The notes under the pieces were generated by a model. That model was given only the letters and a program-made list of their open reading frames with translations. It had not been told where the DNA came from and searched no databases. A stretch of 64,000 nucleotides of DNA. It comes from Parageobacillus caldoxylosilyticus NBRC 107762. GTDB lineage: Bacteria; Bacillota; Bacilli; Bacillales; Anoxybacillaceae. The stretch lies in the NCBI RefSeq assembly GCF_000632715.1, contig NZ_BAWO01000011.1:1-64000 (forward strand), written 5' to 3'. Shown here one piece after another: positions 47,918 to 56,103 of this stretch. The first letter of the stretch is position 1. Every line of letters begins with the position of its first letter. Both the position numbers and the translations under genes were made by a program.

Positions 47918-49576
47918 ATGACAAAAGCAGCATCCTATACTTCGATCATTGATTCTTTTTCGTGGAATAACGTATTCGCACATTATGATTGGAATCCGCA
48001 TGATCGTTTCAATGTTGCCCATGAAGTGTGCGACCGTTATGCAGACGATCCGCAACGCATTGCCATATTTTATGAAAACCATTTAGGAGAAAAGAGAACC
48101 ATTACCTATCGAGAATTACGGGACTGGTCGAATCAAATGGCCAATGTATTTCGCAAACTTGGGGTGAAAAAAGGGGATAGAGTTTGTGCTCTTCTGCCTA
48201 AAAATCCTGCGCTGATCGTCTATATTCTGGCTGCTTGGAAAGTCGGCGCCGTTTATGTACCGCTATTTACAGCGTTTGGCCCGCAAGCGATCGAATATCG
48301 GATTAACCATTCCGAAGCAAAAGTGATATTGACGAATAAAGAACAACGTTCCAAACTGCCTTCAAGAGAAAAAACGCCAACATTAGAACATATTTTTATC
48401 ATTGATGGGGCGGATAACGATAACGATTTGCCTTTTTGGGAAACGCTTTCAAAAGAACTGGCTGACCATAAAACAGAAGAAACAACGGTAAACGATTTAC
48501 TGGCAATCCAATATACATCAGGTTCAACGGGGATGCCGAAAGGGGCAATGTGGTCGCACAACTTGCTTATTAACATTTATCCTTATATGCGATATGCGAT
48601 CGGTTTGCGGGATGACGATGTCTTTTTAGGAGGAGCTGACCCGGGATGGGCTTATGGATTGATTTTTTGCACCTTTGCTCCAATGTGCTTTGGTGTGCCA
48701 ATCGTCTTTTATGAAGGGCCATTTAAACCGGAAACCTATTACTCACTGATGGAAAAATATCACGTAACCAACTTTACGTATGCCCCAACTGCTTATCGCG
48801 CGATGGCTGCGGCAGGTGCGGAATTAATCGGTAAATACCAGATCGGCGTACGGGCTATGAGCTCCGCAGGAGAACCGCTTAACCCGGAAGTCATTCGCTT
48901 TTTCCAACAGCATTTAGGGGTAACTGTCCATGACCACTACGGTCTGTCGGAAACATTAATGCTGATTGGCAATTTCAACGCGGTAAATATGGAAATACGA
49001 CCAGGCTCCATGGGATGGGTATTGCCGGGATTTGAAGTCGCATTGCTGGACGATGAAGGAACTCCGGTAGCAGACGGAGAAGTTGGACAAATTGCTTTTA
49101 ACACCAATTCCATTCCAAACGTATTTAAAGGTTATTGGAAAGAGCCTGAAAAAACGGCGGAGAGATTGATGGGAAGCTGGTTTCTCACTGGAGATCTGGC
49201 AACGAAAGACTCGGACGGATACTTTTGGTTCCAAGGCAGGGCCGATGATATTATCTCCAGCGCCGGATACCGCATTGGGCCTTTTGAAATTGAAAGCTGC
49301 CTCATTGAACATCCAGCCGTAGTGGAAGCAGCAGCCGTTGGAAAGCCTGATCCATTAAAAGGGGAAATCGTGAAAGCTTTCGTCGTGCTGGCGGATGGCT
49401 ATACTCCATCAGAAGAACTGGCGCAAGAACTGTCTTTGTTTGTCAAAAACCATTTATCCAAACACGAATATCCTCGTGAAGTAGAATTCGTATCAGAACT
49501 TCCAAAAACGCCTAGTGGGAAAATTCAGCGCTTTATTCTTCGCAACCACGAAATCGAAAAGCAGAAAAATGCCTAA
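47918..49576 (+). CDS. AMP-forming acyl-CoA synthetase
   Basis: 552 residues from ATG at 47918 with GGAGGG upstream; an earlier in-frame start lacks a ribosome site. ANL superfamily: P-loop YTSGSTGMPKGAM, A5-like HDHYGLSETLM, GDLATKDSDGYFWFQGR, and the C-terminal catalytic Lys in PKTPSGKIQR. It activates a carboxylic acid with ATP and CoA; substrate probably a short- or medium-chain or aromatic acid, not resolvable by eye. It stands between argG and moaB, absent there in B. subtilis, and may feed the acyl-CoA pathway of the nearby accessory cluster. Confidence 0.88.
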   Translation: MTKAASYTSIIDSFSWNNVFAHYDWNPHDRFNVAHEVCDRYADDPQRIAIFYENHLGEKRTITYRELRDWSNQMANVFRKLGVKKGDRVCALLPKNPALIVYILAAWKVGAVYVPLFTAFGPQAIEYRINHSEAKVILTNKEQRSKLPSREKTPTLEHIFIIDGADNDNDLPFWETLSKELADHKTEETTVNDLLAIQYTSGSTGMPKGAMWSHNLLINIYPYMRYAIGLRDDDVFLGGADPGWAYGLIFCTFAPMCFGVPIVFYEGPFKPETYYSLMEKYHVTNFTYAPTAYRAMAAAGAELIGKYQIGVRAMSSAGEPLNPEVIRFFQQHLGVTVHDHYGLSETLMLIGNFNAVNMEIRPGSMGWVLPGFEVALLDDEGTPVADGEVGQIAFNTNSIPNVFKGYWKEPEKTAERLMGSWFLTGDLATKDSDGYFWFQGRADDIISSAGYRIGPFEIESCLIEHPAVVEAAAVGKPDPLKGEIVKAFVVLADGYTPSEELAQELSLFVKNHLSKHEYPREVEFVSELPKTPSGKIQRFILRNHEIEKQKNA

Positions 49577-49584
49577 TCAGAAAG

Positions 49585-49617
49585 AAAGTGTCCGATTCCT
49601 TGAACGGACACTTTTTG
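49585..49617. terminator. bidirectional terminator between acyl-CoA synthetase and moaB
   Basis: AAAGTGTCCG / CGGACACTTT plus T-run, between converging genes. Confidence 0.85.
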
Positions 49618-49620
49618 CTT

Positions 49621-50145
49621 TTATCGTAAATCTTTCCTTATTTCCCGCACGACATGGCCAAGCTCTGGCAAAATCAATTTTGTCACCGCAAGGCGCACTG
49701 CGCCCGACGACCCAGGTGTAGAAAAAATGGCTGTGTCGTTCGCCACCCCGGCAATCGCCCGCGACAATATCGCCGCTGAACCGATATCTTCCGTATAGCT
49801 TAACATCCGAAACAGCTCACCAAAGCCAACGATCTCTTTTTCGATGATTTCCTTGACCGTTTCAATCGTCACATCTCTTTTTGCGATACCGGTGCCGCCA
49901 TTCGTCAGCACAACGTCGACGTCCGGCCGCCGGCAGCCGTCAAGCACGGTCTGGCGGATCGCCTCTTTTTCATCTTTCACGATTTCATATGCAACAACGT
50001 CATGTCCGGCTTCTCTTAACAACTCGATCATCAGTTTCCCGCTTTTGTCCGTCTCCGCCGTTCTTGTGTCGCTTACGGTGACAACTTTGCAGCGAACGGC
50101 AAGCGGAGCTTCTTGTTTATGTTTGGCAACGCTCATGGGCATCAT
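49621..50145 (-). CDS. moaB: molybdenum cofactor biosynthesis protein MoaB/MogA
   Basis: 174 residues. Molybdopterin-binding fold with VVLTNGGTGIAKRDVTIETV and IFSTPGSSGAVRLA. Adenylates molybdopterin before metal insertion. In B. subtilis it lies between argG and ackA; here it is the last gene of shared synteny. Confidence 0.93.
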   Translation of the reverse strand: MMPMSVAKHKQEAPLAVRCKVVTVSDTRTAETDKSGKLMIELLREAGHDVVAYEIVKDEKEAIRQTVLDGCRRPDVDVVLTNGGTGIAKRDVTIETVKEIIEKEIVGFGELFRMLSYTEDIGSAAILSRAIAGVANDTAIFSTPGSSGAVRLAVTKLILPELGHVVREIRKDLR

Positions 50146-50191
50146 TCCATCCTCTCATTTGACGATATCCTCCTTTACAAGTATAAAGGAC

Positions 50192-50414
50192 TCACTGTAT
50201 CTTTTTCAAAGCAAAAGCGAGCCCATAGCTAATTAAAGCTGGTAAGATGGATACGTTCCCTTCTTCTTTAAATTGTACGTGAAATCCCTTGTCGCCTAAA
50301 CCTCCTCATCTCCTTTGCCAGCTCCCGTGTATGATCATACATTCTGCTTGAATGATGTTTCTCTAATTCCCCAACAGCGAGCAATAATTGAACATTTTCG
50401 ATTTCCTCCTTCAT
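50192..50414 (-). pseudogene. small frameshifted reading frame
   Basis: Reading from ATG at 50414 gives MKEEIENVQLLLAVGELEKH and on to ELAKEMR. One extra base near 50303 then breaks the frame, and the next frame continues GLGDKGFHVQFKEEG to ALKKIQ and stop at 50192. The two halves join into one 73-residue helical, well-balanced protein, so I read this as a recently disabled gene (or a sequencing indel). No family recognised, and no ribosome site is visible at the proposed ATG. Confidence 0.4.
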
Positions 50415-51030
50415 CGAAATACAAATTGTTTTTCTCCTCCATCAGCACTTTTTTGTTCCAATGAATGGATGGACTCCCTGCAATATATGTCTGAAAAGCT
50501 CTTACTGGGAAAGCAGGCCGATTGCGTCCATCACTTCCTTCCAAGCCTTTATCAATTTGGACGAAAAACAAGGGAGGTTTAAACGGGGTTGGATAAATTT
50601 CTATATGTAAGGTGAGCATTTGTTATTACTTTTCTATGACGGTGCGAATGGTTATCCCCTATTTTGCCAAACAGACAAATGCCAGATCTCCATCTTGTTA
50701 TAAAATAGACAGAATTGTTATAATATTGTTACATTATTATAATCACTGCCAGCCAATCGAAAGGGTAAATCGCTAATACTTGAATCCGTAACAGCTTCAT
50801 TTCTTCATCTTTCAAAATCCCAATAATATCACTGATTTCGTTCATTTTTGCCACTTCACCTAAATAAGTAAAGAGGCAAAGAAAAAATTCGTTCAATCAT
50901 AAGGCTATCTGAGTCGTTTATTCAAGTTTCTATCACGGATTCAGGCAATACTTCTTTTTCCGTTGATCACCAAACGGCGGTACAGATTTCTCCAATAACG
51001 ATTAGGTCATCAAAAGGAGGAAACGATGCG
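50415..51030. other. 616-nt region without a convincing gene
   Basis: A 38-codon minus-strand frame (50729-50845, MNEISDIIGILKDEE...) has protein-like composition but no clear ribosome site, so it is probably a remnant. A near copy of the 17-bp motif found at 55094 and 55774 lies at 50657-50671 (CCCTATTTTGCCAAA). The rest is AT-rich and should hold the promoter of the LuxR-type regulator. Confidence 0.4.
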
Positions 51031-52551
51031 ATGTGCCTGACGTTAAAAGAAAAAATGAACAACATCTTGCAAAACGGTATTGATATGATTCAAGAGCACC
51101 ACGAACTGATTCTTGCCAAGTGGAAAGAGAAATTATCTGAATTACAGAAAAAGCAAAACATCGCGGCGCAGCCATTGGAAACCGCCATCGGCTTTTTTTC
51201 CGAAAGGCTATTCACAAAAAGAGGAGACATCGAAGAACTTTTGCAGGATATCGAAGAGGGATGGAAACACAATTCAAGTTTGTTCCCTTCTAACAAAATG
51301 ACTTTTATCTTTACGTTATTGGAAAATGCCGCCCATGAGGCAATTCAATCCAACATCGGTGATTCATTTCAAGAACATCAAGCGGTTCAATATTTGTTTT
51401 CTAAAATCCATGAAGTCATTTTTAAAGAATGCAATGATGAAAAGCACAGCATAGACCACTTCCTCGAACAACTCGCCTCCTCAAGGCAGCTTCCCATTCA
51501 TTGGATTGCTGAATTGACAAAATCGGAGGAGGGGTTTTATGTAAAAAAAATGTACAGCCAAACAAACTTCTTGCCTTCAACGATCGACCGCCAATTGAAA
51601 GCGGATACATTATTTGCGTTATCGGAGTCTCTGCTTGAATTCATGCCGAAAACAGGGGAAAAAATGCGGGTTTTTCCGATCCCGTGGGAAGAAAAAATTT
51701 TATTGTTTTGTACAAACGAAACGGAACACCAAGCTCTTCCATTTATCATGCATTCCTTGCAAATGTTCAATACAGGGGAAAAGGCGCTAGAAAAGACGAA
51801 ACAGGAGCAATTATGGAAGGATGCGGTCATTTTATTCGATCAATGGATTATGCGTGCTAAAACGTTACATCAAGCGTTTGAATATATTTCGTCTGGTTTT
51901 GTGAACTACTTGCCGTTTGAACGGTGTGCATTGTTTGCTTATTCTAGCGCGAATGAAAGCGGGTTTGGACTTTATGGGTACCAGCTGAACAACGAAGAGA
52001 TAAAAAACATTCACGAGAATATCAATGGCCTCCCGCTAATTAAAAATTATATGCAGCGATTACAGCTGCTTGGCGGACACATCACGAATTTGCCGCCCAT
52101 TTATGTGTCAGAAGCAGCGGAAGGCCTGCCGATCAAATATGTCAAACAGTTTCAACTCGAATCTATTGTCATTGCCCCGATTTACGTTCCTTCGGAAAGC
52201 AAACTCATCGGAGCAGCCATTTTAGATCAAGGACCAGGAAAACCATTTAACATTTCGAGTGACATTTTTACCGCCGTTATGAAATTCGGCCAAAGCGCCG
52301 GGGAAATTTTAGCAAAATTCGGCGGCGATCGCCCGGAATTTCCACAAGCCGCTGCAACGCCCCATTTGTCTCCTCGCGAAATTGAAGTATTGAAATTAGT
52401 CGCAGAAGGAGCTTCCACCTATGAAGCGGCTAAGAGATTGCATTTAAGCGAATATACTGTTCGCGACTATGTGTCGACCATTTTACAAAAAATGAATGCG
52501 AAAAACCGTACGGAGGCCATTGTCAAAGCAATACGAGATGGAATCATTTAA
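51031..52551 (+). CDS. LuxR-type transcriptional regulator with GAF-like sensor
   Basis: 506 residues after AAAGGAGGAAACG. The C-terminal 65 residues are a LuxR/FixJ HTH: LSPREIEVLKLVAEGAS, AAKRLHLSEYTVRDYVS, then LQKMNAKNRTEAIVKA. Residues about 265-420 look like a GAF domain (FEYISSGFVNYLPFERCALFA; IVIAPIYVPSESKLIGAAIL). The first 150 residues are helical and resemble RsbR/RsbT-type N-terminal helices in style (ELILAKWKEKLSELQKK). No receiver domain, so it senses a ligand directly rather than a phosphate. It converges on the envelope genes and is the only regulator in the accessory block; I infer it controls that block. Confidence 0.85.
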   Translation: MCLTLKEKMNNILQNGIDMIQEHHELILAKWKEKLSELQKKQNIAAQPLETAIGFFSERLFTKRGDIEELLQDIEEGWKHNSSLFPSNKMTFIFTLLENAAHEAIQSNIGDSFQEHQAVQYLFSKIHEVIFKECNDEKHSIDHFLEQLASSRQLPIHWIAELTKSEEGFYVKKMYSQTNFLPSTIDRQLKADTLFALSESLLEFMPKTGEKMRVFPIPWEEKILLFCTNETEHQALPFIMHSLQMFNTGEKALEKTKQEQLWKDAVILFDQWIMRAKTLHQAFEYISSGFVNYLPFERCALFAYSSANESGFGLYGYQLNNEEIKNIHENINGLPLIKNYMQRLQLLGGHITNLPPIYVSEAAEGLPIKYVKQFQLESIVIAPIYVPSESKLIGAAILDQGPGKPFNISSDIFTAVMKFGQSAGEILAKFGGDRPEFPQAAATPHLSPREIEVLKLVAEGASTYEAAKRLHLSEYTVRDYVSTILQKMNAKNRTEAIVKAIRDGII

Positions 52552-52583
52552 TTCATTTGCGGCGGCACTCGAAAAAATAGTGG

Positions 52584-52622
52584 AAATTGGAATGGAGCTC
52601 CTTTCGCCATTCCAATTTTTTC
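52584..52622 (+). terminator. terminator after the LuxR-type regulator
   Basis: AAATTGGAATGG / CCATTCCAATTT followed by TTTTTCTTTC. Confidence 0.85.
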
Positions 52623-52629
52623 TTTCGCC

Positions 52630-53808
52630 TCACTCACTCCCATTGTCCGATTTTTCCTCCTGTTCGTGTTGTTGGTCAATATATTGTTTTAAAGCTTCAA
52701 TAGATTTGTTCATCTGATTGATGCGATCGCTCCATATATGTATCTCGTTTTTCAGCTCGTTAATTTGCTCATCGGCTTGGCGGACTTTTTCTTCGATGGA
52801 GTGAAGCTTCTTCTTTGTCTCTGCGACCTCTTGGCCGATCTCCGACTTTTCGCCGAGTTTGAGTTTCTTTAAGGTTTCGGACACGTTTTGGACCGTTTTT
52901 TGTTTGGCTTCTAGCGATTCTTTTGCCTGTTGCAACAGCTCATCTATTTTCTGTAAAGTGAGTGTGAAACTTTTTAATTGAATGGTAAAATCGTTGTATT
53001 GCTTACTTAAATGTTGTACCGTTTCTTTCAACACATCTAGATTTCCAATCCGTTCGTTTCCTTGTTTTATTTCTTTTTCCAAACGGTCCGCTTCATTCTC
53101 TATTTGCTTCCTTCGTTGTTCCGCATCGTTGAGGAGTCGATCCATTTGATCGGCTTGTTCTTGAAACTTTGCCATATCTTTCTTCACTTCGTTGAAAGCC
53201 ACGATTTCGTTGCTCGCCTTTCCACTTTCGTGCTCATGAATCGCTAATATTAGATGTTCCGCTTCCTTCTCCAAATCTTGCTTTAACAATGATTGTGCGA
53301 TCGATTGCGCTTCAGATACTTCTTTTGGATCAAAACTTGTCTCGACTGACATATTTGGAGTTTGAATATGGTTCGTAGTTAATTTTGTAGCTACAAGGGT
53401 CACATCCCTCAAGCACTGCTCAACGACAGGGATTCCATCGAAACAGAGGCCGCCAATATGCAGCTTCGTTACTTTCATATTCATTAGCTTGGCATTGGCT
53501 ATATCGTTAGATTGGATGGACAACACCATTGTCCCATAGTCTGTTCTCACTAATTTCCTTAAAGTCAGCCCATATATTTTCGCCTGTAGAAATGCAATCG
53601 GCAGTTCACCGATGATCACTCCAGGCGCTCCAATGATGATCCCTCCTAAATCGAGAGTGCCCACGACTTTATCGGCATGAATGATAAAGCCGGAATCCTC
53701 ACCGGCCGCCGTTGCCGCTGCTCGGCTCGTACCTCCTAGCGGAAAGCAAAAACTAATGATAAGGACAAGCAAAAGACTAATGATTTTCGCTTTTTTCCAT
53801 ACGATCAT
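52630..53808 (-). CDS. secreted DUF6230-like domain fused to a long coiled coil
   Basis: 392 residues from ATG at 53808 (AAGGGG 9 nt upstream). A signal peptide (MIVWKKAKIISLLLVLI.., cleavage probably after TSRA) leads into a beta-rich domain at about 40-170 beginning GFIIHADKVVGT. This parallels the neighbour's GFIISADKITGT, so both share one fold. Two Cys (GLCFDGIPVVEQCLRD) could form a disulfide. From about residue 170 to the end the sequence is heptad-rich coiled coil (LEKEIKQGNERIGNLDVLKE). Likely exported and anchored or assembled through the coiled coil. Function unknown. Confidence 0.75.
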   Translation of the reverse strand: MIVWKKAKIISLLLVLIISFCFPLGGTSRAAATAAGEDSGFIIHADKVVGTLDLGGIIIGAPGVIIGELPIAFLQAKIYGLTLRKLVRTDYGTMVLSIQSNDIANAKLMNMKVTKLHIGGLCFDGIPVVEQCLRDVTLVATKLTTNHIQTPNMSVETSFDPKEVSEAQSIAQSLLKQDLEKEAEHLILAIHEHESGKASNEIVAFNEVKKDMAKFQEQADQMDRLLNDAEQRRKQIENEADRLEKEIKQGNERIGNLDVLKETVQHLSKQYNDFTIQLKSFTLTLQKIDELLQQAKESLEAKQKTVQNVSETLKKLKLGEKSEIGQEVAETKKKLHSIEEKVRQADEQINELKNEIHIWSDRINQMNKSIEALKQYIDQQHEQEEKSDNGSE

Positions 53809-53842
53809 AACGGATGTCCCCTTCAAATGATTTCAGCGATTG

Positions 53843-55000
53843 TTAACCGGTTATCGTATTTGAATTTACAGTTGGAATGTCTTTTGGACGTTTCGAAAGA
53901 TCATGGTCATTGGAGCCCGTTTTTGAAAGAACGCCATTCCAAGCGGCAATGAATGTACCGCCAATTAAGCCAAGCAATCCGCCAACCACTAATCCTCCTG
54001 CCGCCCCGATAAATGACAAAATGGAACAAATAATGATCAAACAGCCTGTAAATAAATGAGTTTCGGGTTTGGCCATACTCAAAATCGATAACATCATCAT
54101 GACCATTCCGATGACGAGCCCAGCCCACATTAATCCGCTTCCGGGCAATAATAACATCGGAGCAACGCTAATTCCGACGAGTAAAATCAAGCTCCCGCCA
54201 ACGAGAGAAAAAACCGCGCCCATAACCGGACGATGTTTATTGGACGCAAGCAAATATCCAAAAGAAAGCGGTAAAAACACCCCTACACCATAAGGCAGAA
54301 CGAGTCCGGCCACGCGACGAACAACACCATCGAGCGAGACCATTCCTAGATGAGTGCATGTAAAGACTACCATTAATACGGCGATGATTGCCGCTAATAT
54401 AAAAGACATATTTCTGCTCGCTTGGACCGCTTGTGGCCACGTTTCTTGTTTTCGTTTCTTTATTAACACCCCAGTGGCATAAATTAACAGAGCAACAACC
54501 ACAACGGCCAGATTCGTTAAATAAAACGGCAGCTCCATTGCGGCCTTATTAAAATTTACCAAATGATCAATAATACCTATTACATTAATCGCTACAAATG
54601 TCCCAATTGAACCGAGTAAAAAAAGGATCAAATAGTGGCCATGATATAATACGTATCGTTCTTTATTTACATGGTTTTCGACCATCTTATGAATGAGCGT
54701 TGAATAAATGATAGCATTGCAAAAGCCAAAGATGACCGCCCCCTTTGCACCGAAACCGAGCAACTGGCTTCCGCCAATTAGTGCGCCTGGCAAAAGACTG
54801 GTACTCGCATATTTCATTTTCGCTTTATCCCACTTCATAAAGTGAAACAACATCGTCAGCAAAGCAAGAAGAGCCGCTCCCGTTCCTCCGCCAATCATCG
54901 CACCTCCCATCCCTTTTCCAAAAACAAGCCCGCCCGCAAAAGCTCCGGTAACCAAACCGATGACGATCATACTCAAAGTTTCAAAAAATAACTTGATCAT
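53843..55000 (-). CDS. polytopic membrane protein with DUF6114-like C-terminal segment
   Basis: 385 residues from ATG at 55000 (AGGAGGT, 7 nt). About ten hydrophobic segments; glycine-rich start (TGAFAGGLVFGKGMGGAMIGG). The last part, HLFTGCLIIICSILSF and then GGLLGLIGGTFIAAWNG, has the spacing of the actinobacterial DUF6114 proteins, which normally are about 150 residues and neighbour DUF6230 genes. Here it is joined to a much longer membrane part. Second gene of a three-gene unit; probably holds or exports the DUF6230-like partners. Confidence 0.7.
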   Translation of the reverse strand: MIKLFFETLSMIVIGLVTGAFAGGLVFGKGMGGAMIGGGTGAALLALLTMLFHFMKWDKAKMKYASTSLLPGALIGGSQLLGFGAKGAVIFGFCNAIIYSTLIHKMVENHVNKERYVLYHGHYLILFLLGSIGTFVAINVIGIIDHLVNFNKAAMELPFYLTNLAVVVVALLIYATGVLIKKRKQETWPQAVQASRNMSFILAAIIAVLMVVFTCTHLGMVSLDGVVRRVAGLVLPYGVGVFLPLSFGYLLASNKHRPVMGAVFSLVGGSLILLVGISVAPMLLLPGSGLMWAGLVIGMVMMMLSILSMAKPETHLFTGCLIIICSILSFIGAAGGLVVGGLLGLIGGTFIAAWNGVLSKTGSNDHDLSKRPKDIPTVNSNTITG

Positions 55001-55093
55001 CCGGCCCACCTCCTAACGATATAGCCAACACCTTTCGATCCATTCGTGACTACTTTCATTAAAACTTAAGGTGATAGAGGTTTCCCTCTACTC

Positions 55094-55110
55094 ATTTTGG
55101 GGGAAATAGG
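55094..55110 (+). repeat. 17-bp motif, copy 1 (inverted relative to copy 2)
   Basis: ATTTTGGGGGAAATAGG, exact match to the reverse complement of 55774-55790. It lies in the gap between the DUF6230-like gene and the membrane gene. Confidence 0.8.
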
Positions 55111-55138
55111 CGATATATGAATGATGATGCACTTCGAA

Positions 55139-55747
55139 TTAGAAATCCCCGAGTTTGCTGCCATCCTTCATATTCGCAACGATTTTTAGTTTCATGCCAG
55201 GAATGGAAATGTCCCCTGCAGATAAGAAATGCGTATTTAATTTAGGATGATCAAGAGTTAAATTGGGCGCTTGCAAGTCAATGACATTGAGCGGATTATC
55301 TGTATAATATTCTTTCACTTGCAAGTTTTTAAATAATGTATTGTCAGATTCAATGCCAGATACCCTTAATTTCAAATTTTTTCCAACAACATCACCGCCC
55401 GTCACGATAACATCCACACTTTTGACGTTATAACTTCCGAGGGCACTCTCTGTGTTAATATTTTTCGAGAGCATCAACCCGTTAATAGTGGCTGATTCTA
55501 AGTCAATCGCCGCTTGTGCCCATACCGGTTTATTTTCTGTTTCGCCAAGTGATGGATATAATTTGAAATTTGTTCCTGTAATTTTGTCGGCACTGATGAT
55601 AAAACCGCCTACTCCAGACAGTGGGAAAGCGGCAAAGACCGTGCCCGACATGAACAGAACCAAAAGTAACGCAATCAGCCCTAACATTCCTGCTCCGCCA
55701 ATGATCCCAAGGCGCTTCTTGTTCACATTTAATGCGTTTTCCATCAT
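55139..55747 (-). CDS. DUF6230-like membrane-anchored protein
   Basis: 202 residues. One N-terminal span (GIIGGAGMLGLIALLLVLFM) without an obvious cleavage site, then an outside beta-rich domain: FPLSGVGGFIISADKITGTNFKLYP-type opening (residues 40-65), AIDLESATINGLMLSK and repeated strands. This matches how I recall DUF6230 proteins of Streptomyces (SVSG..FKVSADRLDG..), sometimes misnamed cholesterol esterase. ATG after GGGGG. It is bracketed by two inverted copies of a 17-bp motif. Confidence 0.75.
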   Translation of the reverse strand: MMENALNVNKKRLGIIGGAGMLGLIALLLVLFMSGTVFAAFPLSGVGGFIISADKITGTNFKLYPSLGETENKPVWAQAAIDLESATINGLMLSKNINTESALGSYNVKSVDVIVTGGDVVGKNLKLRVSGIESDNTLFKNLQVKEYYTDNPLNVIDLQAPNLTLDHPKLNTHFLSAGDISIPGMKLKIVANMKDGSKLGDF

Positions 55748-56103
55748 AATTTAACCCCCTTTTTTACAAAATCCCTATTTCCCCCAAAATAAATACCTTT
55801 TATTTTTAAGAATATATTTATTATTCAGAATATTGTCAAGCCGTTTTTCCATCTCCAACGCATGAATCGACTAAATGTTTGGAAAATCGGGCCATTCACG
55901 GAAACGTCCCTTCGAATCGCGAACTTTGGAAATGATGGAGTCAGGAGGTTGGGAAAAACCGCCACCTCCCCCTTTCACCTGATTTGGCATGACTCTTCGA
56001 AATCTTGAATCAACGAAGTAATACTAGACGTCCGGAAATCGATATCATCGGTTCTCTTTCCACATATTTCCATATCATCCTAATCTTTGTTTTCCAAAAC
56101 GTT
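55748..56103. other. intergenic region between the oxidase operon and the envelope genes
   Basis: 356 nt. The right half, next to the oxidase gene, has no clean terminator; only a weak GGAGG..CCTCC pairing around 55941-55967 is seen. The left half should hold the promoter for the three envelope genes and contains the second 17-bp motif. No gene found. Confidence 0.5.
55774..55790 (-). repeat. 17-bp motif, copy 2, upstream of the DUF6230-like gene
   Basis: On the minus strand ATTTTGGGGGAAATAGG, 27 nt before the DUF6230-like start codon. Possible operator. Confidence 0.8.

Noticed and set aside
50335-50619. 94-codon minus-strand frame
   Set aside because: Composition is not protein-like over most of its length, it lacks a ribosome site and it overlaps the better frameshifted frame at 50192-50414.
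50729-50845. 38-codon minus-strand frame (MNEISDIIGILKDEE...)
   Set aside because: Protein-like composition but no clear ribosome site or terminator; kept only as a possible remnant in the region entry.
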